From Chloroflexota bacterium (GTDB lineage Bacteria; Chloroflexota; Anaerolineae; Anaerolineales; Villigracilaceae): a DNA stretch of 64,000 bases. The stretch spans positions 248,001 to 312,000 of the forward strand of contig JACRBN010000026.1 of NCBI GenBank assembly GCA_016213105.1, read 5' to 3'. The translations under genes were made by a program, and so were the position numbers. The notes under the pieces are model-generated. The model ran no database searches. It was not told the origin of the DNA and saw nothing but the letters and a program-made list of their open reading frames with translations. Numbering within the stretch: position 1 is the stretch's first letter; the number at the start of each line of letters is the position of its first letter. Below, one piece after another: positions 16,163 through 25,158 of the stretch.

Positions 16163-16224
16163 AACGACGCGCGGAGTATCGCGCCACGGTGTGCATCTTT
16201 GGGTGCCCTTGTCAGGAGATGACA

Positions 16225-17907
16225 ATGGCGCCCAAATTTTTTTCCAGGCTGGCAGGTGTTGCAACCCTTATCGCCATTTGCGCGGCGGCCCTGCCCGCCC
16301 CTGTATTTGCATCCACGCCCGCCGCCGACCCGCTCAGGGAACATACCCTCAAGTACTATCTGGACCCCGCCCTCGTGCCCGACATGGCTTTCGCCGGGAG
16401 CGCGCTGGTCAAATACACGGAAGACCTGAACTTTGTGCTGGCCAAGAATACGAATCTCCGCCTGGTCTTTAATCCTGAAACGGACATCATCCTGACCACG
16501 GCCCAACCCCACTCCAACCGGGCCGTCCCGCCCCTGCCGGTCGATGACTTCGAGATCTGGGCGCACGCCGTGCATACCGACTTCCCCGTTTCCCACGGAG
16601 GCTACGCCGGCCTGGACGACAGCGGAGCGGGCGTGCTGGCCGGCCTGAAATGGACGCGCCTGTACGATCCCGACCAGTTGACTTCCAGCGAGTTGCTGGA
16701 CTACTGGACGCAGATCAACAACATGCTGCACGAACTGGCGCACGTGTTCGGGGCGGGGATGGGGGAATATTACAGCCTGTTGACCATCCAGGATACGACC
16801 GCGATCCAGCCCCAACTCAACATCAATATTTACGATGAAGATGACCCGTTCTGGAGCGACAAACCCGATTTCAAAGTTGACCCGCTCCTGTGGAATTTGG
16901 CCCAGACGGGCAATCCAGGCCCGGGCTCCGACCGCGAAAAGCTGCTGGCCCTGACGCAATTTTCCACGCTGACGGCAACGATCCTCAGCAACGAGTACCG
17001 CAACGCGGCGCCCATGCTCGACCTCGAAAACATCCGCGTCAAGGTCCTATCCGCGGAGGGGCTGCCCCTCGCAGGCGCGAACGTCAAGGTCTGGAGCGTG
17101 GTCGGCAGTTCCCCATACGAGACGGACTTGCTGGCAGACACCCTCACGACCGCCGACGGACAGGCCGCCTTTGCCTGGGGCGGAGCGGCCAACCCGCACA
17201 ACAGCTACGATTTCCTGCGCCTGGTCAAGGTCTACCTGGACGGTTACATCCCATCAGCGCGCTACGTCTCCATCTTCGACGCCGATATTGCGCGATTGGT
17301 GAACGGAAGCGAAACCCTGGAGATCACCATCCAGTTGAGCGCGGCCCCGCCCGTTTCCAGCTTTGCCGATGTCCCCACCGATCATTTCGCCTGGCCGTTC
17401 ATCGAGCGATTGTATGCGGCTGGCATTACCGGCGGATGTTCCAGCGCGCCCCTGCAATATTGCCCAAACCAGGTTGTGACCCGCGCCCAGATGGCCGTCT
17501 TCATCGAGCGCGGCTGGAAGGGCGCGGCGTTTACCCCGCCATCCGTCCCGCCCACCTTTGGAGATATCTCCGGCCACTGGGCGCGCAACTGGATCGAGGC
17601 CCTGGCCGCGGATCAGGTGACCAGCGGCTGCGGCGATGGCAATTACTGCCCCGACGCCCCGGTCGACCGGGCGCAAATGGCGGTCTTCCTGCTGAGGGCC
17701 ATCCACGGCAGCGCCTACGTGCCCGCTCCCGCCACGGGCGCCATCTTCGCGGACGTGCCCGCTGATCACTGGGCGGCCGCCTGGATCGAACAGCTTGCTG
17801 CGGAAGGGATCACGGGAGGCTGCGGCGGCGGGAAATATTGCCCCGCTCAACCGGTCACCCGCGCGCAGATGAGTGCATTTCTGGTAACAACGTTTGCATT
17901 GCCATAA
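16225..17907 (+). CDS. SLH-anchored surface protein with metalloprotease-like HELAH motif
   Basis: A protein of 560 aa. A signal peptide (cut near VFA-STP) is followed by a domain of about 300 residues containing HELAHVFGAGMGE at residues 169-181, a zincin HExxH motif. The residue where metzincins carry their third ligand is Met 179, so zinc binding may use Glu 181 or be lost. A beta-rich domain comes next, then three SLH repeats (FADVPTDHFAWPFIE; FGDISGHWARNWIE; FADVPADHWAAAWIE), each with a GC...YCP cysteine pair. Start at 16225 is favoured over 16219 because AGGAG is then 6 nt upstream. Expression is placed under two c-di-GMP riboswitches. Confidence 0.83.
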   Translation: MAPKFFSRLAGVATLIAICAAALPAPVFASTPAADPLREHTLKYYLDPALVPDMAFAGSALVKYTEDLNFVLAKNTNLRLVFNPETDIILTTAQPHSNRAVPPLPVDDFEIWAHAVHTDFPVSHGGYAGLDDSGAGVLAGLKWTRLYDPDQLTSSELLDYWTQINNMLHELAHVFGAGMGEYYSLLTIQDTTAIQPQLNINIYDEDDPFWSDKPDFKVDPLLWNLAQTGNPGPGSDREKLLALTQFSTLTATILSNEYRNAAPMLDLENIRVKVLSAEGLPLAGANVKVWSVVGSSPYETDLLADTLTTADGQAAFAWGGAANPHNSYDFLRLVKVYLDGYIPSARYVSIFDADIARLVNGSETLEITIQLSAAPPVSSFADVPTDHFAWPFIERLYAAGITGGCSSAPLQYCPNQVVTRAQMAVFIERGWKGAAFTPPSVPPTFGDISGHWARNWIEALAADQVTSGCGDGNYCPDAPVDRAQMAVFLLRAIHGSAYVPAPATGAIFADVPADHWAAAWIEQLAAEGITGGCGGGKYCPAQPVTRAQMSAFLVTTFALP

Positions 17908-17935
17908 CCCCATTGCAACGTTCTCCTCAAAAGAC

Positions 17936-17970
17936 CCGCCCTGGCCGCATTCCAGGGCGGATCGCTTTTC
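17936..17970 (+). terminator. Intrinsic terminator after the SLH protease-like gene
   Basis: CCGCCCTGG and CCAGGGCGG form a 9-bp stem followed by ATCGCTTTTC. Confidence 0.75.
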
Positions 17971-17979
17971 TGATGAACC

Positions 17980-20493
17980 TCACGGAGGGGTGACCGTCAC
18001 CTGGATGACCGCCGTCTCCACGCGCTGGTCGGCGTAGACCACGACCAGTTGCACGGCGTACAAGCCTTCCAGGCCGCTGGTGTCCCATTCGGCCAGCAGG
18101 CCATTCTCGACGGGAGTCTGGCGGTCCGCGCCGACCTGGATCCAGGCGCTGGGATTCAATCCCTGGCCGACCTGCACGCGGTAGTAGGCGAAGCCCTCTC
18201 CCGTGGCGGTGCCGATGATCCTGACCGTGCCCTTCACGTCCGCGAAGAGCTCGGGAGCGGTGATGCTGACGTTGGGATTAATCCTGGGCGGCTGGATGGC
18301 GTCATACGAACTGGGCGGCAGCGGCAGGCCCGCGCTTTCGGCCCAGGCCTGCGCCTCGGGCGGAACGATCAGGTACACGCGCCGCTCCACGAATTGCGGC
18401 GGGGTGAAGACCGTGGCCAGGAAGCCCGTCTCGCGGTTGATCTGATAGGAGCGATACAGCGTGTCGGCCTGCGTCGGCTCACTGCCGGTCAGGAAGACCT
18501 CGCTGACGATGTTGGGGCAATCGGTGGTGGGCAGCAGGCCCGAGGGGTCGCACACATCCATCACTGCCACGCCCGGCGGGATCGGCCAGCCGTCGCGCGG
18601 CTGGCCCTGGCTGGCGAGCTGCATCAGCGCGTTCCACAGGACGATGGGCAGGCGCGGCGAGAGACGCGCCCCCTCCGCGCGCGCGCCCGTCCAGGCCGCC
18701 ACCACGCGGGTGGGGGTGTAGCCCACGGCCCAGGCATCCCTCCCATCCGCGGTCTGGCCGACCTTGGCGCCCACGGGCCGTCCGACCTCGAAGGAGTTCG
18801 GGTTGCCCAGGCTGGGCCAGCGCGCAGGCTCGTCGCTCAGGACGCTCGTGACGAGATAGGCCAGCGCGGGTGAAACCACGGGCCGCGCCTCGGGGGCCGA
18901 CCAATCTAGCCAGACGGCGTGATCGGCGGTCTCCACGCGCAGGATGGCCGACGGTTCAAAGACCTCATCCACCGACTGGCCGTAGTACACGCCCTGCGCG
19001 CTGAACACGCCGTACGCGCCCGCCACCTCCAACAGGCGCAGGGGTTCACCCAGCGCGATGCCAAACGAACCGCTGGTCTTCGACACGCCCTCCAGGCCCA
19101 TTTGCTGAAGGGTGGCCTCGGCGGGCACGCGGTAGTCGTTGGCCAGCGCATTGCGCAGGCGCAGCGGACCGTGATACTGCCCGTCGTAGTTCTGGAGGTT
19201 GACCTGGGCGGGGATGTCCCACACCAGCGAGGCGGGACCCAGCCCGCGGGTGAATCCCGTCAAATAAACGAAGGGTGTGAGCAGGGACCCGGGGTTGTGC
19301 GCCGTGACCAGCGGCGTTTCCTGCCCCTTGAGCGTTTCGCCGACCAGCGCCAGCACCTGGCCCGTGGACGGATCGAGGATCAACGCGCTGGACGAGGACT
19401 CGGTCAGGGCCGCGCCGGGCGGCAGGGGGGGCAGCAGGCGCGCCGCGTCGCAGGCCGCTTCGGGGAGTCCCTCCAGGCGGGCGGCGTAGGCGGCGGTGAC
19501 GCACGAGGCGCTGCGCTGCAGGTCGTAGTCGAGGGTGGTGTGGATGGTCATCCCGCCGCGTTCGATGCGGGCGCGGCTTAAACGGGAATCCAATTGGGCC
19601 AGGACCAGGTTGACGAAGGCCTCGGCCGGCCCGGGCGCGGACTCGGGCTGGGGCTGAATCCGAATGGCGGCGGCCAGGGCGGCGTCGGCTTCCTTGGCGG
19701 TGAGCAGTTCCGCATCCCGCAACTGTTCGATGATCTCGCGCCCGCGCTGCATGGCGGTCTCGGGCGCGTCCAGCGGATTCAGGCTGGGCGATTCCAGGAC
19801 GCCCGCCAGGATGGCGCATTCCATCAGGCTGAGTTCTCCCGCCGATTTGCCGAAGTACAACTGCGCCGCGGATTCGACCCCGAAGGCGTAGCGGCCGAAG
19901 TGCGCCGAGTTGAGCGTCCATTCGAGGATCTGCGCGCGCCCGAAGTGGTCGGTGATCTGCGCGGCCAGCAGGCGTTCGCGCAGGGCGCGGCGGATGGAAG
20001 GCGGCTCGTCGAAAAGCAGGAAATCGGCTACCAGGCGCTGCGTCAGGGTGGGGTGCAGGTCGGGGTCCTGCCAGCCGTCGACGGTGAAGCCTGGGTGGCT
20101 CCAAAAATTCGGGTCATTCAGCGCGACCACGGCTTCGGCCAGCGCGGGCGGGATGTGCTGCGGGGTGTTCTCGTCCAGCGCCACGTAGCCGCGCGGAGAG
20201 TCATCGGGGGCGAAGGCAAAGAGCAGATTCTGGCCGGTGCGGTCGTAGATGCGCGTGGGTTGGAGCAGCAGTCCGTCGGGCGGGTTGAGCAGGCGCGGCA
20301 GCAGTTCGAGCGAGGGCAGGCCGCGAGTGAGGTCGGCGTAGGCCAGCGCGGTGACCAGGATCAGCGCGGCCAGCACCAGCGAAAGGATCATCCCCAGGCT
20401 GAGCAGGACGCTGCGCGCGCGTCCCTCGCCTTTGCGGAGTTTGTTCAGGCGGCGTTCCCGCCGCGAGCGGAGGATGGGACGAAGTTCCTGCAT
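17980..20493 (-). CDS. Class A penicillin-binding protein homologue with degenerate active sites
   Basis: A protein of 837 aa in PBP1 order: cytoplasmic basic start, one transmembrane helix (about 30-52), GT51-like domain (about 75-270), transpeptidase-like domain (about 310-640) and a C-terminal Ig-like domain. The fold landmarks are clear (YFGKSAGELSLMECAILAGV; DAWAVGYTP). The catalytic ones are changed: the GT51 Glu-Asp pair reads Asn 126-Asp; SxxK reads S403-L-L-T; SxN reads D453-Y-R; KTG reads K-V-G at 578-580. It therefore looks like a pseudoenzyme derived from a bifunctional peptidoglycan synthase, perhaps a scaffold or a wall-binding factor. No frameshift or stop interrupts it. Confidence 0.85.
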   Translation of the reverse strand: MQELRPILRSRRERRLNKLRKGEGRARSVLLSLGMILSLVLAALILVTALAYADLTRGLPSLELLPRLLNPPDGLLLQPTRIYDRTGQNLLFAFAPDDSPRGYVALDENTPQHIPPALAEAVVALNDPNFWSHPGFTVDGWQDPDLHPTLTQRLVADFLLFDEPPSIRRALRERLLAAQITDHFGRAQILEWTLNSAHFGRYAFGVESAAQLYFGKSAGELSLMECAILAGVLESPSLNPLDAPETAMQRGREIIEQLRDAELLTAKEADAALAAAIRIQPQPESAPGPAEAFVNLVLAQLDSRLSRARIERGGMTIHTTLDYDLQRSASCVTAAYAARLEGLPEAACDAARLLPPLPPGAALTESSSSALILDPSTGQVLALVGETLKGQETPLVTAHNPGSLLTPFVYLTGFTRGLGPASLVWDIPAQVNLQNYDGQYHGPLRLRNALANDYRVPAEATLQQMGLEGVSKTSGSFGIALGEPLRLLEVAGAYGVFSAQGVYYGQSVDEVFEPSAILRVETADHAVWLDWSAPEARPVVSPALAYLVTSVLSDEPARWPSLGNPNSFEVGRPVGAKVGQTADGRDAWAVGYTPTRVVAAWTGARAEGARLSPRLPIVLWNALMQLASQGQPRDGWPIPPGVAVMDVCDPSGLLPTTDCPNIVSEVFLTGSEPTQADTLYRSYQINRETGFLATVFTPPQFVERRVYLIVPPEAQAWAESAGLPLPPSSYDAIQPPRINPNVSITAPELFADVKGTVRIIGTATGEGFAYYRVQVGQGLNPSAWIQVGADRQTPVENGLLAEWDTSGLEGLYAVQLVVVYADQRVETAVIQVTVTPP

Positions 20494-20558
20494 GGGGATA
20501 TTAAACCACAGATGAAGAAGGGGATGAGGCTGGCGTTAGAAAATCCCCCGCAGTTTCC

Positions 20559-20638
20559 ATGTCATTGCGAGTCTTCGGGAAGCAATCTCAAGTTTGTTGG
20601 TAACTTTGAGATTGCTTTTCGCACCCTCGCAATGACAT
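20559..20638. repeat. 80-bp MITE-like inverted repeat with CATTGCGAG ends
   Basis: ATGTCATTGCGAG at 20559-20571 pairs with CTCGCAATGACAT at 20626-20638, and inner arms GAAGCAATCTCAA and TTGAGATTGCTT pair as well, forming one long hairpin. Related ends occur at 21931-22036 and a single end at about 31390. It has no coding capacity. Confidence 0.85.
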
Positions 20639-20649
20639 GAAAGTTGATT

Positions 20650-21879
20650 TTACGGGGTGAACTTGTATATCTGTCCGTCAACTGCAGTCCAGATATTTCC
20701 TTCAGCATCTTCGGTGATGGGATATCCGGAAAGTGTTTTAACCACTGCGCTCAAGCACCACGATTTGTTTTTTACATCATATTTGACAATTCCAATATCG
20801 CTTGCAAACCAGACATTACCATCGGAAAACACTTGTGTTGAAAAGACTTCCGCCCAACGGTAGGCATAATACGGATGAAATGTGTTTACGAAAATAGGTG
20901 GCAAATCCATTGCATGCCAACTGTATTGCTTGTTTACGTTTGGTTCCAACCTCCCAAAATATGAACTCCAAACCCGTCCCTGTCCATCAATATCTATAGG
21001 CTTCATAGCAGCCAGCAATTCGTCCGCTGTCCCGATTTGGTTCTTCAAGGGATGTGGCCTGTTGTATTCGCTTACGTTGCCAGTCCTAACATCCACTTCC
21101 CGTAAATGATAGTCAATATAGTTATTTGTAAACCAAATGTGGTCGTTTTTTTCGATGGCAATTGTCACGATGTGCCCCGAATCTACAAGCAAATTTCCTA
21201 ATTTGGTGACAGGATTGTATAAATAAATGTCTCCTCCAAGGATAGCCACCAACCGACCATCAGGCAATTCCCCCAGCCTCTTTTCACCCACCCCAAGCAT
21301 TCTGTCTTCTTGAGCTAGTTTAAATACTCCATCCTGATCATCGATTACCTCAAAGTCATCTTGCTCGGAGCTATAACGTGCAAGCGCAGAATATTCACCA
21401 TCTAAATACGAACTGTTCAGAGTTACCCACAGAGTCCCGTTCTTGGTAATGTAAAGGTCTGCTACGTCATATGGTTTTCCTTCATTATTCAAAATGCTGT
21501 ACGTTTTTTCCTCCTTTGTTAGGTTGTCGTAGCGTGCAATTAATCCTTCAGAAAATCTGGTGTACCAGATATCTTTCCCTGCCACAACGATACGATTTAT
21601 TATGTAATGATTATCTAATAGGTATTCCGTTTTAGCTCTACTAAGTTGAGGTTTCCACCAGGATGGAAATTTATAGGACAGATGGCTAAAGTCTTCACGG
21701 TATTGTTCTTTCGGCATTGAGGCGTGAATGGTTGCGAATGGCTGTACCAGGCACTTTGTGCTCAAATTTTCATAGGACCAGTCACGTCCTTTATCGTCCA
21801 AAAACCAAAATAAAATAATTACTGATATCACAAGTAGAATATATGGCACCACGGGTTTGATAGCAATCAATTTCTTCAT
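20650..21879 (-). CDS. Membrane-anchored beta-propeller protein, AT-rich
   Basis: A protein of 409 aa with an N-terminal transmembrane helix (VVPYILLVISVIILFWFL) and a body of repeats such as ITKNGTLWVTLNSSYLDG, EKNDHIWFTNNYID and DAEGNIWTAVDGQIYKF. This is the pattern of two-component-regulator-type and streptogramin-lyase-like propellers. No catalytic motif is evident. Its base composition is much more AT-rich than its neighbours and it lies between MITE-like repeats, both signs of recent acquisition. Start at 21879 is chosen from AGAGGA upstream and the membrane segment. Function unknown. Confidence 0.72.
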   Translation of the reverse strand: MKKLIAIKPVVPYILLVISVIILFWFLDDKGRDWSYENLSTKCLVQPFATIHASMPKEQYREDFSHLSYKFPSWWKPQLSRAKTEYLLDNHYIINRIVVAGKDIWYTRFSEGLIARYDNLTKEEKTYSILNNEGKPYDVADLYITKNGTLWVTLNSSYLDGEYSALARYSSEQDDFEVIDDQDGVFKLAQEDRMLGVGEKRLGELPDGRLVAILGGDIYLYNPVTKLGNLLVDSGHIVTIAIEKNDHIWFTNNYIDYHLREVDVRTGNVSEYNRPHPLKNQIGTADELLAAMKPIDIDGQGRVWSSYFGRLEPNVNKQYSWHAMDLPPIFVNTFHPYYAYRWAEVFSTQVFSDGNVWFASDIGIVKYDVKNKSWCLSAVVKTLSGYPITEDAEGNIWTAVDGQIYKFTP

Positions 21880-21930
21880 GAGCAGTTCCTCTACGTGAAC
21901 TCGGATTTTCGGGTGAAACATTTAAGATAT

Positions 21931-22036
21931 CTTTGCGAGGCGAGGACAGGCTTCCCAAAGTAACCTCTGCATTTTCGATGCTTATCATGTTTGCGAGGAG
22001 ATTGCTTCGTCGGCCTTCGGCCTCCTCGCAATGACG
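21931..22036. repeat. CATTGCGAG-type repeat cluster
   Basis: Contains TTGCGAGGAG and CTCCTCGCAA flanking ATTGCTTCGTCGGCC, plus a degraded half at about 21931-21960 (CTTTGCGAGGCGAGGACAGG). It shares the TTGCGAGG and GAAGCAATC words with the element at 20559-20638 on the other side of the AT-rich gene. Confidence 0.7.
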
Positions 22037-22040
22037 CACG

Positions 22041-23351
22041 TTAAAGCAACGTTCTCCCCTTCAACTCCAAATAGCGATTGATCACCGCCAGCGAAAGCTG
22101 ATTGGCGGGCACGTCCAGCGTCAGCACGCCGCGCTTCTGGAGCGTCTCCAGCACCACGCGCCGTTCGTCGAGGATTTGTGTCGCGGCGGCGCGCTGATAC
22201 ACGGCCAGCGAATCGCGCGGACGCTGGTGGGCGGCGGCGTACACGTCGGGGTCGCTGATGGTGACCACCAGCGGCAGGCTCGAGCGCGCCAGCAGGGAGA
22301 CCTGCGCCACGAGCGAGTCCATGCTCAGGCCGCTGGTCAGGTCGGTGAAGATCACCACCAGCGCGCGGCGGCGCTGCTTGACGGCCAGGTAGGTCAGCGC
22401 CTTGCGGTAGTTCGGCTCCACCTGCTGAGCGTCCACGGCGTAGAGCACTTCCAGCGTGCGGTAGAACTGTCCGCGGCCCTGGCGCGGGGCCAGGTAATGG
22501 CCCACATCATCGGCGAAGGTCATCACGCCCACGCGGTCGCCCTTACCCGTCGCCACGTAGGAGAGGAACAGCACGGCGTTGACGGCGTAATCCAGCTTGG
22601 CGATATCGGCCACGGGTGCCTGCATCATGCGGCCCGTATCCAGCACGGCGATCACGGTCTGGCTGCGCTCGGTCTGATATTGCACGGTCACGGGGCGATG
22701 GCGGCGGGCGGTGGCCTTCCAGTTGATGCGGCGGAACTCGTCATCGGGCAGGTACTCGCGCAGGCGCTCGAACTCGGTGCCCTCGCCGAACATGCGCGTG
22801 GTGCGTAGGCCCAACTCCTGCAAACGGTTCTTGCGCAGCAGCAGGTCGTACATGCGTACGTCGAGCAGGTTGGGATAGACCTTGACGGGCTCCGAGGCGG
22901 GGATCCGCCCCTGGCGTTGGATCAGGCCCAGCGGTCCGAACCAGCGCAGATGCAGGTCGCCAAACTGATAGTCGCCGCGCCGCAGCGGCTGAAGGTGATA
23001 GGTGCCCTGCCATTTTCCCAACGGCGGGACTTCACCCTCCAGCGTGCGCGTCTCGATCTTGAAGGCCTCGGGCGCCTCATCGCGGAGCGTGAATTTGGTC
23101 CCGCGCCTGGAGCGATTCCGCACGCTGACGAGCACCGCGTTCTCCGCGCCCAGCGAGAGTTTGGTGTCGTGATGACGTCCCACCTCGAAGCGCTCGACGC
23201 GCCCCGCCAACCGCCAGTCCAGCGCGAACAGAACGAGCGCGACCAGGGCATAGCCCCAGCCGACCCATTCCATGCCGCGCCACCAGGTCCCGAGCGCGAG
23301 GATCGGCGCGGCCAGCAGCAGGATCAGGATTCCACGCGTGGTCGGGAGCAT
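22041..23351 (-). CDS. DUF58-domain protein
   Basis: A protein of 436 aa with two N-terminal membrane segments and a von Willebrand-like region typical of DUF58: [25 protein letters not shown], then [15 protein letters not shown] as a degenerate metal-site motif. Proteins of this family are encoded with MoxR ATPases and are thought to help assemble or activate membrane or secreted complexes. Its start codon overlaps the MoxR stop by 1 bp (TAATG), so the two are translated together. Confidence 0.87.
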   Translation of the reverse strand: MLPTTRGILILLLAAPILALGTWWRGMEWVGWGYALVALVLFALDWRLAGRVERFEVGRHHDTKLSLGAENAVLVSVRNRSRRGTKFTLRDEAPEAFKIETRTLEGEVPPLGKWQGTYHLQPLRRGDYQFGDLHLRWFGPLGLIQRQGRIPASEPVKVYPNLLDVRMYDLLLRKNRLQELGLRTTRMFGEGTEFERLREYLPDDEFRRINWKATARRHRPVTVQYQTERSQTVIAVLDTGRMMQAPVADIAKLDYAVNAVLFLSYVATGKGDRVGVMTFADDVGHYLAPRQGRGQFYRTLEVLYAVDAQQVEPNYRKALTYLAVKQRRRALVVIFTDLTSGLSMDSLVAQVSLLARSSLPLVVTISDPDVYAAAHQRPRDSLAVYQRAAATQILDERRVVLETLQKRGVLTLDVPANQLSLAVINRYLELKGRTLL

Positions 23352-24307
23352 TATCTCGGCACTTCCACCTGGCCCAGGATGCGCTGAATGACGCCGTCCG
23401 CGTCGAGGCCTTCGATTTCGGCCTCGGGCTTGAGCAGGATGCGGTGACGGAAGACGGGCGGCACGATGAACTTGACGTCGTCGGGCGTGACGAAGTCGCG
23501 TCCCTGCAGGGCGGCGAAGGTCTTGGCCGCGGCCAGGACGTGGGTGGCGGCGCGGGCGGATGCGCCCAGCACCAGGTCGGGCGAGCGGCGGCTGGCGGCG
23601 TTGAGGTTGGCGATGTAGCGCAGGATGCCGTCCTCCACGGTCACGCTCTGAATCAGGGCGCGGATCTCGGCCACCTGTTCGGCGCTGATGATCGCGGTCA
23701 GGCCCGCGCTGGGCAGGTCGTGGGCGTTGAAGCCCTGGTGTGAGCGGCGCAGAATCTCCACCTCCACATCCACGGGCGAGTAGGGCACCAACACCTTGAA
23801 CATGAAGCGGTCGAGCTGCGCCTCGGGCAGCGGATAGGTGCCTTCGTACTCGATGGGGTTCTGCGTGGCGATGACCATGAAGGGCGAGGCCAGCACGTGG
23901 CGTTCGCCTTCCAGGTTGACCTGGCGCTCCTCCATTGCCTCCAGCAGCGCGGATTGGGTCTTGGCGGGCGCGCGGTTGATCTCATCGGCCAGCAGCAACT
24001 GGGTGAAGATGGGACCCTTCTTGAGGAAGAAGCGCGCCGTGTTCATGTCGAACACGCTCGTGCCGAGGATGTCGGAGGGCATCAGGTCGGGCGTGAACTG
24101 GATGCGCGTGAACTGGGCCTGCACCATGTGCGAGAGTGTCTTGGCCATCAGGGTCTTGGCCGTGCCGGGCACGCCTTCGAGCAGGACGTGGCCGTTGCTG
24201 AACAGCGCCACCACCAGCAATTCGAAGGGGTCTTCCAGCCCAACCAGGACTTTGCCTGACTCGGCGCGCAGGCGTTCGAACATGGTGCGAAGATCGGTGA
24301 GATTCAT
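23351..24307 (-). CDS. MoxR-family AAA+ ATPase
   Basis: A protein of 318 aa with Walker A GVPGTAKT, Walker [25 protein letters not shown], sensor [24 protein letters not shown] and a C-terminal lid with VLGASARA. MoxR ATPases act as chaperones for partner proteins, usually the DUF58/VWA protein encoded next to them. Start at 24307 is set by AAAAGGAGCCTTC upstream. Confidence 0.92.
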   Translation of the reverse strand: MNLTDLRTMFERLRAESGKVLVGLEDPFELLVVALFSNGHVLLEGVPGTAKTLMAKTLSHMVQAQFTRIQFTPDLMPSDILGTSVFDMNTARFFLKKGPIFTQLLLADEINRAPAKTQSALLEAMEERQVNLEGERHVLASPFMVIATQNPIEYEGTYPLPEAQLDRFMFKVLVPYSPVDVEVEILRRSHQGFNAHDLPSAGLTAIISAEQVAEIRALIQSVTVEDGILRYIANLNAASRRSPDLVLGASARAATHVLAAAKTFAALQGRDFVTPDDVKFIVPPVFRHRILLKPEAEIEGLDADGVIQRILGQVEVPR

Positions 24308-24330
24308 GAAGGCTCCTTTTCGGTTCAACC

Positions 24331-24906
24331 TTACGAGCGTAAACTTGTGGGTCGAATATATATTTTGATAATAGCGATTAGTTGTCCCGCTTCTGCTTCA
24401 GTAAGTTCTTTGCCAAAAGCGAAAGTTTTAGAACCATAGTCAAACTTAATTATCTTATCGGACAAAAGCGGTTTATCAATCCTTAGGTCGACTATGTGAT
24501 CTGACCAATATTCTTTTGATTTATTGGCAAGAAGTGTGCGATATGAGATCTCGGTCAATTTCTGGCCAATAGTTATGATTTCTTTGCCCGTCGTTATCCA
24601 TACTACTCTGAAAATAACCAGGCCTGCAGGCAGAGCAATGAACAATGCAAATGCCAAAAAAAATACGATAAAAACAATTATGGCGATGTAAATTTTAGTG
24701 TCCTCTGGTGGAGTAGAAATGTTAATTAGAAAATTATGTGTTGCCTGCCATGCAGCATAAAGAACTTTTGTAAGGAAGATAAAAATGCTCAAGAGAAGAA
24801 TTCCAGCGAGTAAAGTTATGACCCCTTTTTTGGAAGGAATGATAATTGTTAGCTTATCGCCTGATGTTTCAACTACATAGCGGGGTGGTTGCGGTTCAAT
24901 TGGCAT
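24331..24906 (-). CDS. Two-helix membrane protein, AT-rich insertion in the MoxR cluster
   Basis: A protein of 191 aa with two strong transmembrane segments ([37 protein letters not shown]) and hydrophilic ends. The C-terminal part ([46 protein letters not shown]) looks like a PH/YcxB-like beta domain. The gene is far more AT-rich than its neighbours and separates two genes that are usually adjacent. Upstream of it lies a duplicate of the end of the next gene. I take it as an inserted gene of unknown function. Confidence 0.6.
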   Translation of the reverse strand: MPIEPQPPRYVVETSGDKLTIIIPSKKGVITLLAGILLLSIFIFLTKVLYAAWQATHNFLINISTPPEDTKIYIAIIVFIVFFLAFALFIALPAGLVIFRVVWITTGKEIITIGQKLTEISYRTLLANKSKEYWSDHIVDLRIDKPLLSDKIIKFDYGSKTFAFGKELTEAEAGQLIAIIKIYIRPTSLRS

Positions 24907-24946
24907 GAAAAAAATTGACCTCAAGTGTACGTAATGGTTTAACATT

Positions 24947-24991
24947 CCATCATCCATTTCGCGGCTTCGTCATCCAACTTGACTAACTACA
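24947..24991 (-). pseudogene. Duplicated 3' end of the DUF4350 gene
   Basis: Reads LVKLDDEAAKWMMEC then a stop codon in the frame matching the real C-terminus LVKLADEAAKWMTER at 25159-25212. About 80 percent of bases agree. It is cut off from the rest of the gene by some 170 bp containing TTGTCCTTCGAC and GGACGAAGGATCAA repeat words. It is a leftover of insertion or recombination. Confidence 0.75.
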
Positions 24992-25158
24992 CCATTGCGA
25001 AGGTTATGGCACGGCAAGGTGTGTTCTTTCAAAGATCAAGTCGATAACGGCGACAGATTCATTCTTGTCCAAACCTTCGCAAGGATGGGACTTTGCCTTG
25101 AACTTGTCCTTCGACTGCGCCGCAACGAGCGCGGCTCCGCTCAGGACGAAGGATCAAG

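Noticed and set aside
15889-16224. N-terminal extension of the SLH protease-like frame
   Set aside because: It would translate through both c-di-GMP aptamers and the terminator; a signal peptide and ribosome-binding site support the start at 16225.
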